A stretch of 64,000 bases of DNA from assembly GCA_028554645.1 (NCBI GenBank), contig JAQOOI010000029.1, positions 90,111 through 154,110 of the forward strand, in the 5' to 3' direction. The DNA is from Omphalotus guepiniiformis. Taxonomy: Eukaryota; Basidiomycota; Agaricomycetes; Agaricales; Omphalotaceae. The notes below the pieces were generated by a model. The model was not told where the DNA came from, ran no database searches, and saw only the letters and a list, made by a program, of their open reading frames with translations. Position numbers and translations under genes: made by a program. Every line of letters starts with the position of its first letter. Within the stretch, counting starts at the first letter, position 1. Positions 10,674-19,745 of the stretch are shown in pieces.

Positions 10674-10806
10674 TATAAAAAATTACATGTTTCTTACAAA
10701 AAATGTGTTCTTTTTTACTTGTATTTAACATCTTGTTTTAATACATTTATAACTTGGACCTCCTAGAATATTTTATGTTTATAACAACCTCAAAATAATA
10801 TCTAAC

Positions 10807-11156
10807 CCAGTCCTGCCAGTGGCATGGAGCACAAAAATGAGGGGGCAGATGAGGGGCAGAATGAGCCTCGGGCAAGGACGGACCGATTGAACTGGAGGCC
10901 AGCCTTAACTGACCACGGAGCGCAAGAGAAACGCTGACTAATCAGGCCTCCGGCAATGACAACCGACTTAACCGGAGGCCAGCTTAACTGACCATAAGTG
11001 CGCAAAAACGAGGGCCGAAAATGCTGACTAATATACAATTATTACATATACAATTTAAGGTCGCTCCGATCAAAGCGGAGGCCCGCTTAACCGTCAAATT
11101 TTTGGCTGGACGGTGCCGCCATAAGAACGAATCCTTCGTTACACTCCGAATTCGTA
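10807..11156 (+). repeat. GC-richer 3' segment of element A
   Basis: About 350 bp of much higher GC content than the rest of the element, repeated in reverse at 12913-13262 in copy B. It has a TGTAACGAAGG motif reminiscent of the LTR start but is otherwise different from the LTR. It carries CCGGAGGCCAGC-type repeats. Confidence 0.7.
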
Positions 11157-11159
11157 ACT

Positions 11160-11271
11160 GGGGTTGATAGACTAAAGAAGACACGAACGAAGCTCATAAC
11201 TACGTAACGACACATAGTGGCTATGCAGTAACGTGATGGCCGGAACGACCGGGACGGCCATAACCGTTACA
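11160..11271 (-). repeat. 3' LTR, proximal 112 bp (split part 1)
   Basis: Identical to 16555-16666 of the intact 5' LTR. Its TGTAACGG start abuts the polypurine tract. Confidence 0.93.
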
Positions 11272-11291
11272 CTATCCCCCTTCAAAAAAAA
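11272..11291 (-). promoter_or_regulatory. Polypurine tract of the retrotransposon
   Basis: On the minus strand a T8 run is followed by GAAGGGGGATAG directly before the TGTAACGG of the 3' LTR. This is the expected site for plus-strand DNA priming. Confidence 0.8.
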
Positions 11292-11610
11292 GGCTATGAA
11301 TGACAAAGGAATGAGTAGCACAAGCAAACTAGAAAGAAAACAGTGACAGTGGCAATGGAAGTATAAAGAAATGACCCAGATACCAAGACAGTAAGAAGTT
11401 AACTGCGAGGGGTGTCAAAACAATATACGCAAGGAGCAGTAGACAATCGAAAGAGACCGAAGCCTTTTAAGAAAGTTGAATGACTCAGAGCAGTAATCAT
11501 GATCATTGAGTAAGACCGGAGCCTCTGCACAATACCATTGTAATCACCTGGAAGCGATAGAAATACAAGACAAGATCGGACTGTGACCGAAGGATTAATC
11601 AAGTTGAAAG
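11292..11610 (-). other. 3' untranslated region of the gag-only element
   Basis: About 320 bp between the gag stop and the polypurine tract. Only short frames are present and no remnant of protease or reverse transcriptase is seen, so loss of pol is complete rather than frameshifted. Confidence 0.7.
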
Positions 11611-12849
11611 TCAAGAAGACTTAGCGTTAGATGTAGAGGCAGTGGTGGAGGATCTGGAATTGAAGCGATTGACAGCCTGCGGACTACGGTTGGGGCATTT
11701 GTCCTTGATATGACCTGCAATACCGCAGTAAAGGCATACACCTTTAGCAAGGCGATCAGCGCGTTCAACATCGGAGAGGGGTCCACGAGTTTTAGCACGA
11801 AGGGTGTCAACTTCCATAGGAACATCAGTAGACACTGATGGAGTAGGAGCAGGAGGTGGTGGAATTGGTGGAATGGATGAAGCAGGAGGAGCATAAGTGG
11901 TAGGTGGAAACTGAGATCTGAATTGAGGAGTATACTGATAGGCAGCAGGGAACTGAGAAGTAGCAGGAGCGGTGGAAGGCACTGAGGATGATGAAGTAGG
12001 TGGCAAAGGATGACTGAGAAAAGAAGCAGGAGCTGGTTCAGAGGATTCGGTTGAGAAAGGTTCACCTCCTTCCCGTTTATCATCCTGTTCTTCTCGCCAA
12101 GCAAGATTATCATACTTGATACACATCTCTCCAAAGGCCTTGAATGTGGTTGGTCGATTCTCAGGAAGAACATACTTCAACGCTTGTCGAACACGGGGTT
12201 TGAGACCTTCAGTAAAGGTATCAATAAGTGTATAGTTGGTCCAATCGACACGAGAACGGAGTTCATTGTAGCGAGAGAAGTAGTTGGCAGTAGAACCACA
12301 ATGTTCCTGGCGAAGGGCTCGGAGCTGAGAATTGGCAGTACCATGTGGGTCAAAGTCACCGAAATGAGTTTCGAAGGCTTTGCAAAAGCAAGTGAAATCA
12401 GCTTTGTCCTCATCAGAGACACTACTATACCACATTTTGGGGGTACCAGCAGCAAGGAAGGTGGACATGTAGAGGGATTTTTGGACATCAGAGGAGAAGC
12501 TGTTAGGCTGTAGAGCAATGGCATTCTGTACGTCATTGATGAAATCCTTAACTTCAGCAGCCTGACCAGTGAACATGGGAGGGAGCTGGAATTTGGCAGG
12601 AGTGATGACAGGAGCAGAACGTCGAACAGAGAGCTGGTCCACAGTGTCAACAAGAGATGCGACAGTCTGAGAGAGACTAGACAATGAGGCAATGATCTGA
12701 TGCTGATTCTGATTCTGAAGAGAAATGGCATGGCCCATCTCTACAATGGTACGAAGGAGATCATGCTGGAGTGTCTGGTCAATGGTAGCAGGTATAATCT
12801 GAGGTGCTGGAGATGCTTCTCTAGGCAGGGAACCAGTGGGATCATCCAT
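11611..12849 (-). CDS. gag: Retrotransposon Gag (CCHC nucleocapsid)
   Basis: Complete 412-aa frame that would form the particle and bind element RNA. A Gln/Leu-rich helical N-terminus is followed by a retrotransposon Gag core, with QLPPMFTGQAAEVKDFINDV near residue 95 and FETHFGDFDPHGTANSQL near 185. Then come a Pro/Ser-rich linker and one zinc knuckle, CLYCGIAGHIKDKC, near residue 375. The frame has no stops and the stop codon is not followed by a pol frame. In a gag-only element an intact Gag suggests either very recent loss of pol or use of Gag in trans. Inverted element B separates it from its own LTR promoter by 3.5 kb, so expression is doubtful. Confidence 0.93.
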   Translation of the reverse strand: MDDPTGSLPREASPAPQIIPATIDQTLQHDLLRTIVEMGHAISLQNQNQHQIIASLSSLSQTVASLVDTVDQLSVRRSAPVITPAKFQLPPMFTGQAAEVKDFINDVQNAIALQPNSFSSDVQKSLYMSTFLAAGTPKMWYSSVSDEDKADFTCFCKAFETHFGDFDPHGTANSQLRALRQEHCGSTANYFSRYNELRSRVDWTNYTLIDTFTEGLKPRVRQALKYVLPENRPTTFKAFGEMCIKYDNLAWREEQDDKREGGEPFSTESSEPAPASFLSHPLPPTSSSSVPSTAPATSQFPAAYQYTPQFRSQFPPTTYAPPASSIPPIPPPPAPTPSVSTDVPMEVDTLRAKTRGPLSDVERADRLAKGVCLYCGIAGHIKDKCPNRSPQAVNRFNSRSSTTASTSNAKSS

Positions 12850-13396
12850 GGCAAGTGAGACAATGAAATCAGATAAGAGAGCAAAGAATGAAGCAAGAAA
12901 TAGAAAGGCTTTTACGAATTCGGAGTGTAACGAAGGATTCGTTCTTATGGCGGCACCGTCCAGCCAAAAATTTGACGGTTAAGCGGGCCTCCGCTTTGAT
13001 CGGAGCGACCTTAAATTGTATATGTAATAACTGTATATTAGTCAGCATTTTCGGGCCTCGTTTTTGCGCACTTATGGTCAGTTAAGCTGGCCTCCGGTTA
13101 AGTCGGTTGTCATTGCCGGAGGCCTGATTAGTCAGCGTTTCTCTTGCGCTCCGTGGTCAGTTAAGGCTGGCCTCTGGTTCAATCGGTCCGTCCTTGCCCG
13201 AGGCTCGTTCTGCCCCTCATCTGCCCCCTCATTTTTGTGCTCCATGCCACTGGCAGGACTGGTTTAGATATTATTTTGAGGTTGTTATAAACATAAAATA
13301 TTCTAGGAGGTCCAAGTTATAAATGTATTAAAACAAGATGTTAAATACAAGTAAAAAAAAAACACATTTTTTGTAAGAAACATGTAATTTTTTATA

Positions 13397-13611
13397 CACT
13401 GGATGAAATTTAACATAAAATCTGTGAGAAAATGCTAAACATATGTTGAATTAATACAGAAATTTTTCATCATTTTTTTGCTACTAATACTAAAATTATG
13501 TTCAAATTATAGTAAATTGTATCAACACGATACCTTCATTTCTCCAACATCAAACACAGTGATTTACAGTGAACAGATGTTGAACAAATATCAAAAATCA
13601 TTTATCATAAA
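13397..13611 (+). repeat. Long inverted-repeat arm of element B (left)
   Basis: Begins CACTGGATGAAATTTAACAT and pairs with about 16139-16353. It corresponds to the 10459-10673 arm of element A. Confidence 0.8.
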
Positions 13612-13621
13612 ACTTTAATTA

Positions 13622-14086
13622 TACACTCTGTACACCTGTATACACCATGTATACACCCTGTCACATGTGTATACACCTGTATACACCTGTATACACACTG
13701 TCTGTATACAGGGTGACAGATGTACAGGGTGTATACAGGTATACAGGATGACATGTATACAGGATGTATACAGAGTGTATACAGGGTGGATACAGGGTGT
13801 ATACAGGTATACAGGATGACATGTATACAGGATGTATACAGAGTGTATACAGGGTGGATACAGGGTGGATACAGGGTGGATACAGGGTGGATACAGGGTG
13901 GATACAGGGTGGATACAGAGTGTATACAGAGTGCATACAGGGTGTATACAGAGTGCATACAGAGTGTATACAGAGTGTATACAGAGTGTATACAGAGTGT
14001 ATACAGGGTGTATACAGGGTGTATACAGGGTGTATACAGGTGGGAGTGTATACAGTGTGTATACAGAGTGTATATGGGTGTATACC
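13622..14086. repeat. 11-bp minisatellite array in element B (counterpart of A3)
   Basis: Tandem GGGTGTATACA units in the opposite sense to array A1. All six frames are open for the same reason as in A1, so predicted proteins here are artefacts. Confidence 0.93.
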
Positions 14087-14474
14087 TTGTCTGTATATAC
14101 CTCACCTTGGAAACATCTTCTGTACGCAAGTTTGTATATATTAACCCCTATGTTCTGTATACAGAGATATCAGTGTCCATCTACTAGGTCCATGCAGATG
14201 CATCCTGGATGTATACACATGAGATATGCAAGATGAATTCACCTAATGTACAACTGTATCCATAAACACAGACTATATACATAAATGATCCTGTTTACCA
14301 TAGTTTTGTTATTTGTTCAACATATAGCCAGTATATATGAACAACCAAAACATAAATTTTACCATCAGATATTTAACATTACTTTCACATATGTTTAGCA
14401 TAAGTTCACAGTAATTTTCTGTCTGTTATTCTGGATCAATTTTAAATTGGTTTAGCATATTTTTCACACATCTA

Positions 14475-14613
14475 CACCGCCAACAATTCAACATAAATCC
14501 CACGGAAAAATATTACAAATATGGTGAAATAACATGAAAAATTAAACTTTTGATGTAATTTCACCATATTTTTAACATTTTCCCATGGAATTTATGTTGA
14601 ATTGTTTGCAGTG
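14475..14613 (-). mobile_element. CACTA-like MITE in element B, TSD CTA
   Basis: Counterpart of the MITE at 8940-9077, at the equivalent site and flanked by CTA at 14472-14474 and 14614-14616. It was therefore already in the common ancestor of A and B. Confidence 0.85.
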
Positions 14614-14920
14614 CTATTCTATTTCTCTCTGTATTTAACTCTGAATATATCTTATTTGTTCAGCATATCTTCAGTATATTTGCACAAGCAAAACATGAAT
14701 GTTACTTTAGAAACATTTAACATTAGTTTCACATTTGTTTAGCATAAGTTCACAGTAATATCCTGTCTGTTATTCTGAATTGATTTTGAATTGCTTTAGC
14801 ATAGTTTCCACACACCTTTTCCATTTGTCTCTGTATTTTATGATAAAACAATCATGATCTTGATTAACATAATTGCATCCAAAATTCAATATTTATTTTA
14901 AACAATTTTCTCAAAAATAA

Positions 14921-15427
14921 TGTATAGAGTGTATATAGGGTGTATACAGGTCTACAGGGTGTATACAGGGTGAGATGTATACAGGGTGCATACAGAGTGC
15001 ATACAGAGTGCATACAGGGTGTATACAGGGTGTATACAGGGTGTATACAGGGTGCATACAGGGTGCATACAGGGTGTATACAGGGTGCATACACCCTGTA
15101 TACAGGGTCAGGCTGGATACAGAGTGTATACAGAGTGTATACAGGATGTATACAGGGTGCATACAGAGTGTATACAGAGTGCATACAGGGTGGATACAGG
15201 GTGGATACAGGGTGGATACAGAGTGCATACAGGGTGGATACAGAGTGCATACAGAGTGCATACAGAGTGCATACAGAGTGCATACAGAGTGCATACAGGG
15301 TGTATACAGGGTGTATACAGGGTGTATACAGGGTGTATACAGGGTGTACACAGGTGTATACAGAGTGTATACAGGTATACAGGGTGACATGTATACAGGG
15401 TGTATACAGAGTGTATATGGGTGTATA
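14921..15427. repeat. 11-bp minisatellite array in element B (counterpart of A1/A2)
   Basis: About 45 units, far fewer than in A1 plus A2, without the 367-bp insert. It has one higher-order marker (near 15105-15120), against three in A1. Confidence 0.93.
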
Positions 15428-16138
15428 CCTTGTCTGTATATACCTCACCTTGGAAACACCTTCTGTACACAAGTTTGTATATATTAACCCCTCTGTTCTG
15501 TATACAGAGATATCAGTGTCCATCTACTAGGTCCATGCAGATGCATCCTGGATGTATACACATGGGATATGCAAGATGAATTCACCTAATGTACAACTGT
15601 ATCCATATACACAGACTATATACATAAATGATCCTGTTTATCATAGTTTTCTTATTTGTTCAACATATAGCTAGTATATATGAATAACCAAAACATGAAT
15701 TTTACCATCAGAAATTTAACATTACTTTCACATATGTTTAGCATAAGTTCACAGTAATTTTCTGTCTGTTATTCTGAATCAATTTTAAATTGGTTTAGCA
15801 TATTATTCACACATCTATTCTATTTCTCTCTGTATTTAACTCTGAATATATCTTATTTGTTCAGCATATCTTCAGTATATTTGCACAAGCAAAACATGAA
15901 TGTTACTTTAGAAACATTTAACATTAGTTTCACATTTGTTGGGCATAAGTTCACAGTAATATCCTGTCTATTATTCTGAATTGATTTTGAATTGCTTTAG
16001 CATAGTTTCCACACACCTTTTCCATTTGTCTCTGTATTTTATGATGAAACAATCATGATCTTGATTAACATAATTGCATCCAAAATTCAATATTTATTTT
16101 AAACACTTTTCCCAAAAATAATGATAAGATTTTATGGA

Positions 16139-16353
16139 ATTTATGATAAATGATTTTAGATATTTGTTCAAGATCTGTTCACTGTAAATAACTGTGTTTG
16201 ATGTTGGAGAAATGAAGGTATTGTGTTGATACAATTTACTATAATTTGAACATAATTTTAGTATTAGTAGCAAAAAAAATGATGAAAAATTTTGGTATTG
16301 ATTCAATATATGTTTAGCATTTTCTCAGATTTTATGTTAAATTGTGTCCAGTG
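16139..16353 (-). repeat. Long inverted-repeat arm of element B (right)
   Basis: Pairs with 13397-13611; ends GTCCAGTG. Confidence 0.8.
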
Positions 16354-16407
16354 ACAGTTTTGTCTGTATTGATGCACAGATGTGCTGCCAAAACTGAATT
16401 CGTTCCC

Positions 16408-16429
16408 GCCTGCATCCCGTGATGCAGGC
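16408..16429 (-). repeat. 9-bp hairpin at the end of element B
   Basis: Same stem as 6155-6176 with one loop change, ten bases from the element end. Confidence 0.75.
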
Positions 16430-16479
16430 TGACAGTCCAAGTTATGGTTATAATGGTTATGATGGTTGTGATGGTTGTG

Positions 16480-16491
16480 AGTCTATCAAAC
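16480..16491 (-). promoter_or_regulatory. Primer-binding site, putative self-priming type
   Basis: Two bases past the 5' LTR end the minus strand reads TTTGATAGACT. TTGATAGACT is the exact complement of AGTCTATCAA inside the LTR (16559-16568, minus strand). I see no match to a common tRNA 3' end. Ten-base complementarity between LTR RNA and a site abutting the LTR is the arrangement of Tf1/sushi-type self-priming retrotransposons. Confidence 0.55.
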
Positions 16492-16666
16492 TGTGAGGGG
16501 CACACGCAATCAGAACCAGAGCAAGGAAACCGAGAGCCAAAAAAGCCCAACACTGGGGTTGATAGACTAAAGAAGACACGAACGAAGCTCATAACTACGT
16601 AACGACACATAGTGGCTATGCAGTAACGTGATGGCCGGAACGACCGGGACGGCCATAACCGTTACA
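16492..16666 (-). repeat. 5' LTR (intact, 175 bp)
   Basis: Starts TGTAACGG and ends CCCCTCACA on the minus strand, followed on the host side by ACCAG. It provides the undisturbed reference that reveals the insertion in the 3' LTR. Confidence 0.93.
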
Positions 16667-16671
16667 ACCAG
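16667..16671. repeat. Right target-site duplication ACCAG
   Basis: Matches 6077-6081. It is followed by GTGGTGCG, the displaced start of host intron 1. Confidence 0.93.
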
Positions 16672-17506
16672 GTGGTGCGTTTCTGAAAAAAAAAAACCAT
16701 CGCAGTGGAGAATTCCTGGCCTAATCTGAATCTGAATCTTTTGTTGCACTGCAGCTCTAATTCGGACAAGAGGGAAATCCAAGGAAGCGTACCCCTCAAT
16801 GATGGAATTACGAGACTTTCAGGGCTTCCTTCGTTCCAGCCTAATGTCGTCGAACCGTACCTTACGGAGAACCTCCACTGGTATATCATCAAGGTCAGCT
16901 TGAACTTCTCGTATCAGCATTGTAATTTGCAACAACTGCCACGACGACTGTGACTGAACCAATCTACATAGACTGGCCAAGTCATTGATATCTCTTCAGT
17001 TCCCTCTCTTGAAGTTACTGTTATCGCAACGCGACTTATTCTTCCTCCTGGCGCAATGTTTCCTGAGCCCAGCGAGACGCATCACTATCATGGAATTACG
17101 TTTGGGCGCCCGGGAGGGTCACGACAAGCGCCTGTGTCCTGAAAAGTAACGCTTTCCTTGCATCGCAATGGTTGGTCATTTGATTTTCATTTTTACTGTT
17201 AGCAGCTTGATTATTATAAAATCCAGACACATTGAAGACATCATCTCATGAACGTGTCACACCTAATATCAACCGTGATGAATTGGGGTTTGCGGCATGG
17301 TGTGAAGAGCAGGACCCGAGCAGGACCGTTTATTGATACTAGGAGACATATACGAGCCCACTAGTAACGCGCAGCCCGCATATATATACAAATTCGAACA
17401 GATAACGACATGTTTTGAGGTTCTAAACATTCTAGTAAACCTATGAAAAGAGACAACATCCATAAGATTCATGCGGGAAAAGGCACAAAAACGCAGCCCT
17501 CATACC

Positions 17507-17859
17507 TCATCGAACGGACGTGTCGTTGAAACAACTTTCCCAAACTTCGTTCACAGCTCTTTCTGCTGTGGCTTCATCAGGGCATGCAGGGTTGGAAGCG
17601 ACAGATATCGAGGTAATCGCACGACGGCGTACACGCGCATGAGCTACAACACCTCCGTTCGCGACAGGTATACCGTATGATCTTGCATGGCGTACATGAG
17701 ATTTCGTTCGGGAACTTGACCGCCTGATCTGAGGTGATTCATTGGGACCACGAGCTCTGTTTCGCCATCTTTCAAAGGTGCTAGGAAGAGGGTCAGACAG
17801 CGAGGAAGAGGAAGTAGCGCAAATTTGATATCTATCCACGTGACCATGTGATGACTCAC
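17507..17859 (-). pseudogene. Truncated ATP23 copy without catalytic centre
   Basis: Tandem partial duplicate of the ATP23 gene at 19746-20627. It keeps an N-terminal FERWR piece, a frame-shifted segment (GGQVPERN, cf. SGCQVPERN in ATP23), a NGGVVAHA piece, and then jumps directly to RRRAITS…NPACPDEA…ESCFND. The whole metalloprotease segment with HELVH is deleted, along with the introns, and the final residues after FNDT differ. Flanking 3' DNA (17300-17500) is also related to 19570-19740, so the duplication was of a genomic segment, not an mRNA copy. Confidence 0.85.
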
Positions 17860-18078
17860 TCAGTGACTCACTGTCGCGTCTCGTGTTGCGAGTTATCCTT
17901 TACTTAATTGCACCCGTAACGGTAAGTCCAACCACGATATATGCTCGGATTCATATCGTATCGGACTGATGTGTGGCCCAGGAAATCCTGCACCGAACAA
18001 GGCAACGTCGTGGACGAGAATCTATATAACGTTCGCGTTGGCTACCGTGGCCAGTCGTATTTCCCCCAACCCACAGCA

Positions 18079-19017
18079 ATGCCTCGAGCACGAACTGAAC
18101 AATCATCGTACGTGTGCAGCACAACCGGAGGACAACCTGCGCCTTGGTACCGTATTCCTATAAGCGCAGTCCCTCGTGAAACACTGGTACAGCTTATCAA
18201 GCAGTACTACACCCGTATACACGACTCCTCGACCGCCATTCAACACTATCATGACCGGGATGCCGCCGAAGTGGTGTATAACAATTTCTGCCGCAAATGG
18301 CAATCAGATCCAGACAGGTATCCGTCTGTGCTACCTGGCTTCTCTGCAGAATACATTCCATCGAGAATTGAGTTTTTCCGCAAGATCGAGGTCGTGTTGA
18401 CTCGTAGCAATACTACTCTTGAGCAGTACGTGCATTCTTCTTATCGTCTGTCGTGCGAGCATGTGTATGTAGCAATGTACAAGTTCAAAGCGCAAAGGTT
18501 GTGCATAGCAGTTTCATTGCTGCCACCCGACGTGCCCCTTTGGCTTCTCGATTGTGGTTTGGCTTATAGACCTCGTTTCTTAGACACTGCGAAGTAGTGT
18601 GTGCATGCAACAACGCTATCCAGCAGTTGATATGGAGGGAGCTCCCTTCAGTGAAAAGTGAGAAGTGGGCTAACACTATTCTAATGGAAGGACATGATGC
18701 ATCGTAAGTTCTTTCTTTTTGCTGTCTGTCTGTGTTCGAAGTTTACCCTTAATCACAGGTGTGTCGAGATCGCCGGACCAGAATGGACACCACATTCAAC
18801 CGACCCTGCAGTGGTTTCTGGCCATGGAGCTCTCGGTCGTCTCCGAAGAGTAGTCGGGCGTTCTTTCGTTCATCGTTCCATCACGTACACCGTCAAAGCT
18901 TGTCTCACTGCAACTGAGGACGTTGAACCTGTTTACGAGTTGCGGGATGCTGATGGACAGAAAAAGTATGTTTCTTTTACGGAGTTGCAGGAGATGATAG
19001 GTATTGAGATAGATTAG
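18079..19017 (+). CDS. Uncharacterised protein (multi-exon)
   Basis: Not recognised. A long open stretch (from about 18079, MPRARTEQ; an upstream ATG at 17941 is also in frame) encodes a region rich in charged residues and Tyr. After a probable intron (about 18426-18583), a segment containing ELPSVKSEKWANTILM is linked by a clear GTAAGT…CACAG intron (18706-18759) to a final exon. That exon encodes VEIAGPEWTPHS and ends ELQEMIGIEID. The last intron and the final frame are convincing; the middle splice is a guess. A diverged inverted copy of the last exon lies at 20840-21062, so the sequence has been duplicated along with the neighbouring ATP23. Confidence 0.45.
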
Positions 19018-19745
19018 TCTGGTGTTCCGAATTCTTGATATTAATGTAAAGGGAGAACGAGAGTCGAGTTGTATTTCTAATATCCTCAGTGATAGCTGGT
19101 GGCTCAGCTCGCATTTTGGTCGTATCTCACGCCATGAGTAGACAAGGAGTTGGACTGCGCCGCAAATAAATTTGAGTCACACCTTTAAATGTGTCCGCGT
19201 TGTTGCAGAGTCTGACTTAAGATAGGTGGTAACTGTTAGGGCCACCATCATCAGTAACTGATCTATTGAAGAAAGGTACATTGTGCCCGAATTTTGCTGT
19301 GGTGACGGGTTGTACTTCCCGCCGTATCTGATGCTGGCCATGCAAAGAAGTGTATTACAGCACTACCAAGTCTCGCTCGCAAACCATCAGAAGGGCGTTG
19401 TCCGAATGTGTGTATAACGAAGCTCTCGCCAAGCTCAGTTCTGCCCTCTGACTGGGCAATGGTCATTGAACATTCCTTTCTTTCTCGCCGGTTTCGACCT
19501 TCTGCGATACCCGGCAAGACGTTCGACAGAAACCGTAGGCTACCCCTGCTGCCCGGTCTGCCGCTGAGTTGGCTGCAGACTACCGTTTGTGAAGAGCAAG
19601 ATGATTTATTGATACAGGGAGACATATGCGAGCCGAAAACCCCAGCCCGTATATATTATACAATTCTAAACATTCTAATAAACCTTTTAAGAGGCGAGAA
19701 ATAGATCCATGAGATTTGCATATGACAAAGCACAAAATTACATCC
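19018..19745. other. Intergenic, includes duplicated 3' flank of ATP23
   Basis: Contains DNA related to 17300-17500 (3' side of the ATP23 copies). A 120-codon minus-strand frame here shows no family features and no conserved counterpart, and is not called. Confidence 0.5.

Larger units (their letters stand above)
6145..11156 (+). mobile_element. Nested element A: AT-rich minisatellite-bearing element in the 3' LTR (5,012 bp)
   Basis: Both ends are defined by the uninterrupted sister LTR. It begins TGGACTGTCAGCC and ends GAATTCGTA. Internal order: terminal hairpin (6155-6176), a CACTGG-ended unit with about 215-bp inverted ends (6232-10673), and a GC-richer 3' segment (about 10807-11156). The inner unit holds two direct repeats of [AT-rich block plus 11-bp minisatellite] and three smaller insertions. 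No protein-coding gene is credible: open frames occur only inside the minisatellite. A second copy, B, lies in opposite orientation at 12913-16439. Class not identified; it appears non-autonomous. Confidence 0.85.
12913..16439 (-). mobile_element. Nested element B: second minisatellite-bearing element, inverted (3,527 bp)
   Basis: Reverse-orientation relative of element A, lying between the primer-binding site and gag. It has the same ends (TGGACTG at 16439, GAATTCGTA at 12913), hairpin, long inverted ends (13397-16353), two AT-rich blocks, two minisatellite arrays and the CACTA-like MITE. It lacks the 614-bp MULE-like element, the 367-bp unique insert and much of the minisatellite. Flanks are AGT on one side and TTT on the other, so no clean 3-bp duplication is seen. 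Simple transposition is thus less certain than for A. Confidence 0.85.
6082..16666 (-). mobile_element. Gag-only LTR retrotransposon (Ty3/gypsy-type, TR-GAG-like), with nested insertions
   Basis: In element orientation (minus strand) the order is: 5' LTR 16666-16492, primer-binding site 16491-16480, leader with a nested insertion, gag 12849-11611, polypurine tract 11291-11272, 3' LTR 11271-11160 continued at 6144-6082. The LTRs start TGTAACGG and end CCCCTCACA (TG...CA). Both are exactly 175 bp, and I find no difference between them once the insertion in the 3' LTR is removed. The 5-bp ACCAG duplication flanks the whole. Without the two nested elements it is about 2.04 kb and holds only gag; no protease, reverse transcriptase, RNase H or integrase sequence is present. 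It must therefore have moved with enzymes from a related autonomous element. Identical LTRs mean recent insertion. Confidence 0.92.
5804..17142 (+). pseudogene. Stand-alone tyrosinase C-terminal-domain gene, split by a 10.6 kb retrotransposon
   Basis: Three exon segments, 5804-6081, 16755-16893 and 16972-17142, are collinear with exons 6-8 of the tyrosinase just upstream. They include FWEWDARIRV (cf. [10 protein letters not shown]), LFLGEIPQDP (cf. [11 protein letters not shown]), PLNDGITRLSGL and the C-terminal SETHHYHGITFGRPGG. Their lengths sum to 588 nt, so before the insertion this was an intact 195-aa frame with its own ATG, preceded by a CT-rich stretch typical of fungal starts. No copper-binding tyrosinase core is present. 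The segment matching the tyrosinase CxxC motif is shorter and has no cysteines. The insertion sits exactly at the exon 1/intron 1 boundary (AG then GTGGTGCG), so normal splicing would need to remove more than 10.6 kb. Either it is disabled, or an altered product is made. Confidence 0.85.

Noticed and set aside
10802..11184. Small frames repeated near 12888-13267
   Set aside because: They occur in the inverted segments of elements A and B, are not maintained between the copies in a coding manner, and have no recognisable product.
12177..12731. Second frame overlapping gag (Leu/Ser-rich, minus) and a frame opposite to it (12184-12513, plus)
   Set aside because: Both are shadows of the gag reading frame.
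6082..16666. Interpretation as one LTR element with simple inverted LTRs
   Set aside because: The apparent inverted repeats near gag belong to nested elements A and B. The true LTRs are direct repeats, identified by the 175-bp match and the ACCAG duplication.
19263..19625. 120-residue minus-strand frame
   Set aside because: No motif or splice context, and it is partly in the duplicated 3' flank of ATP23, where the sister copy does not keep it open.
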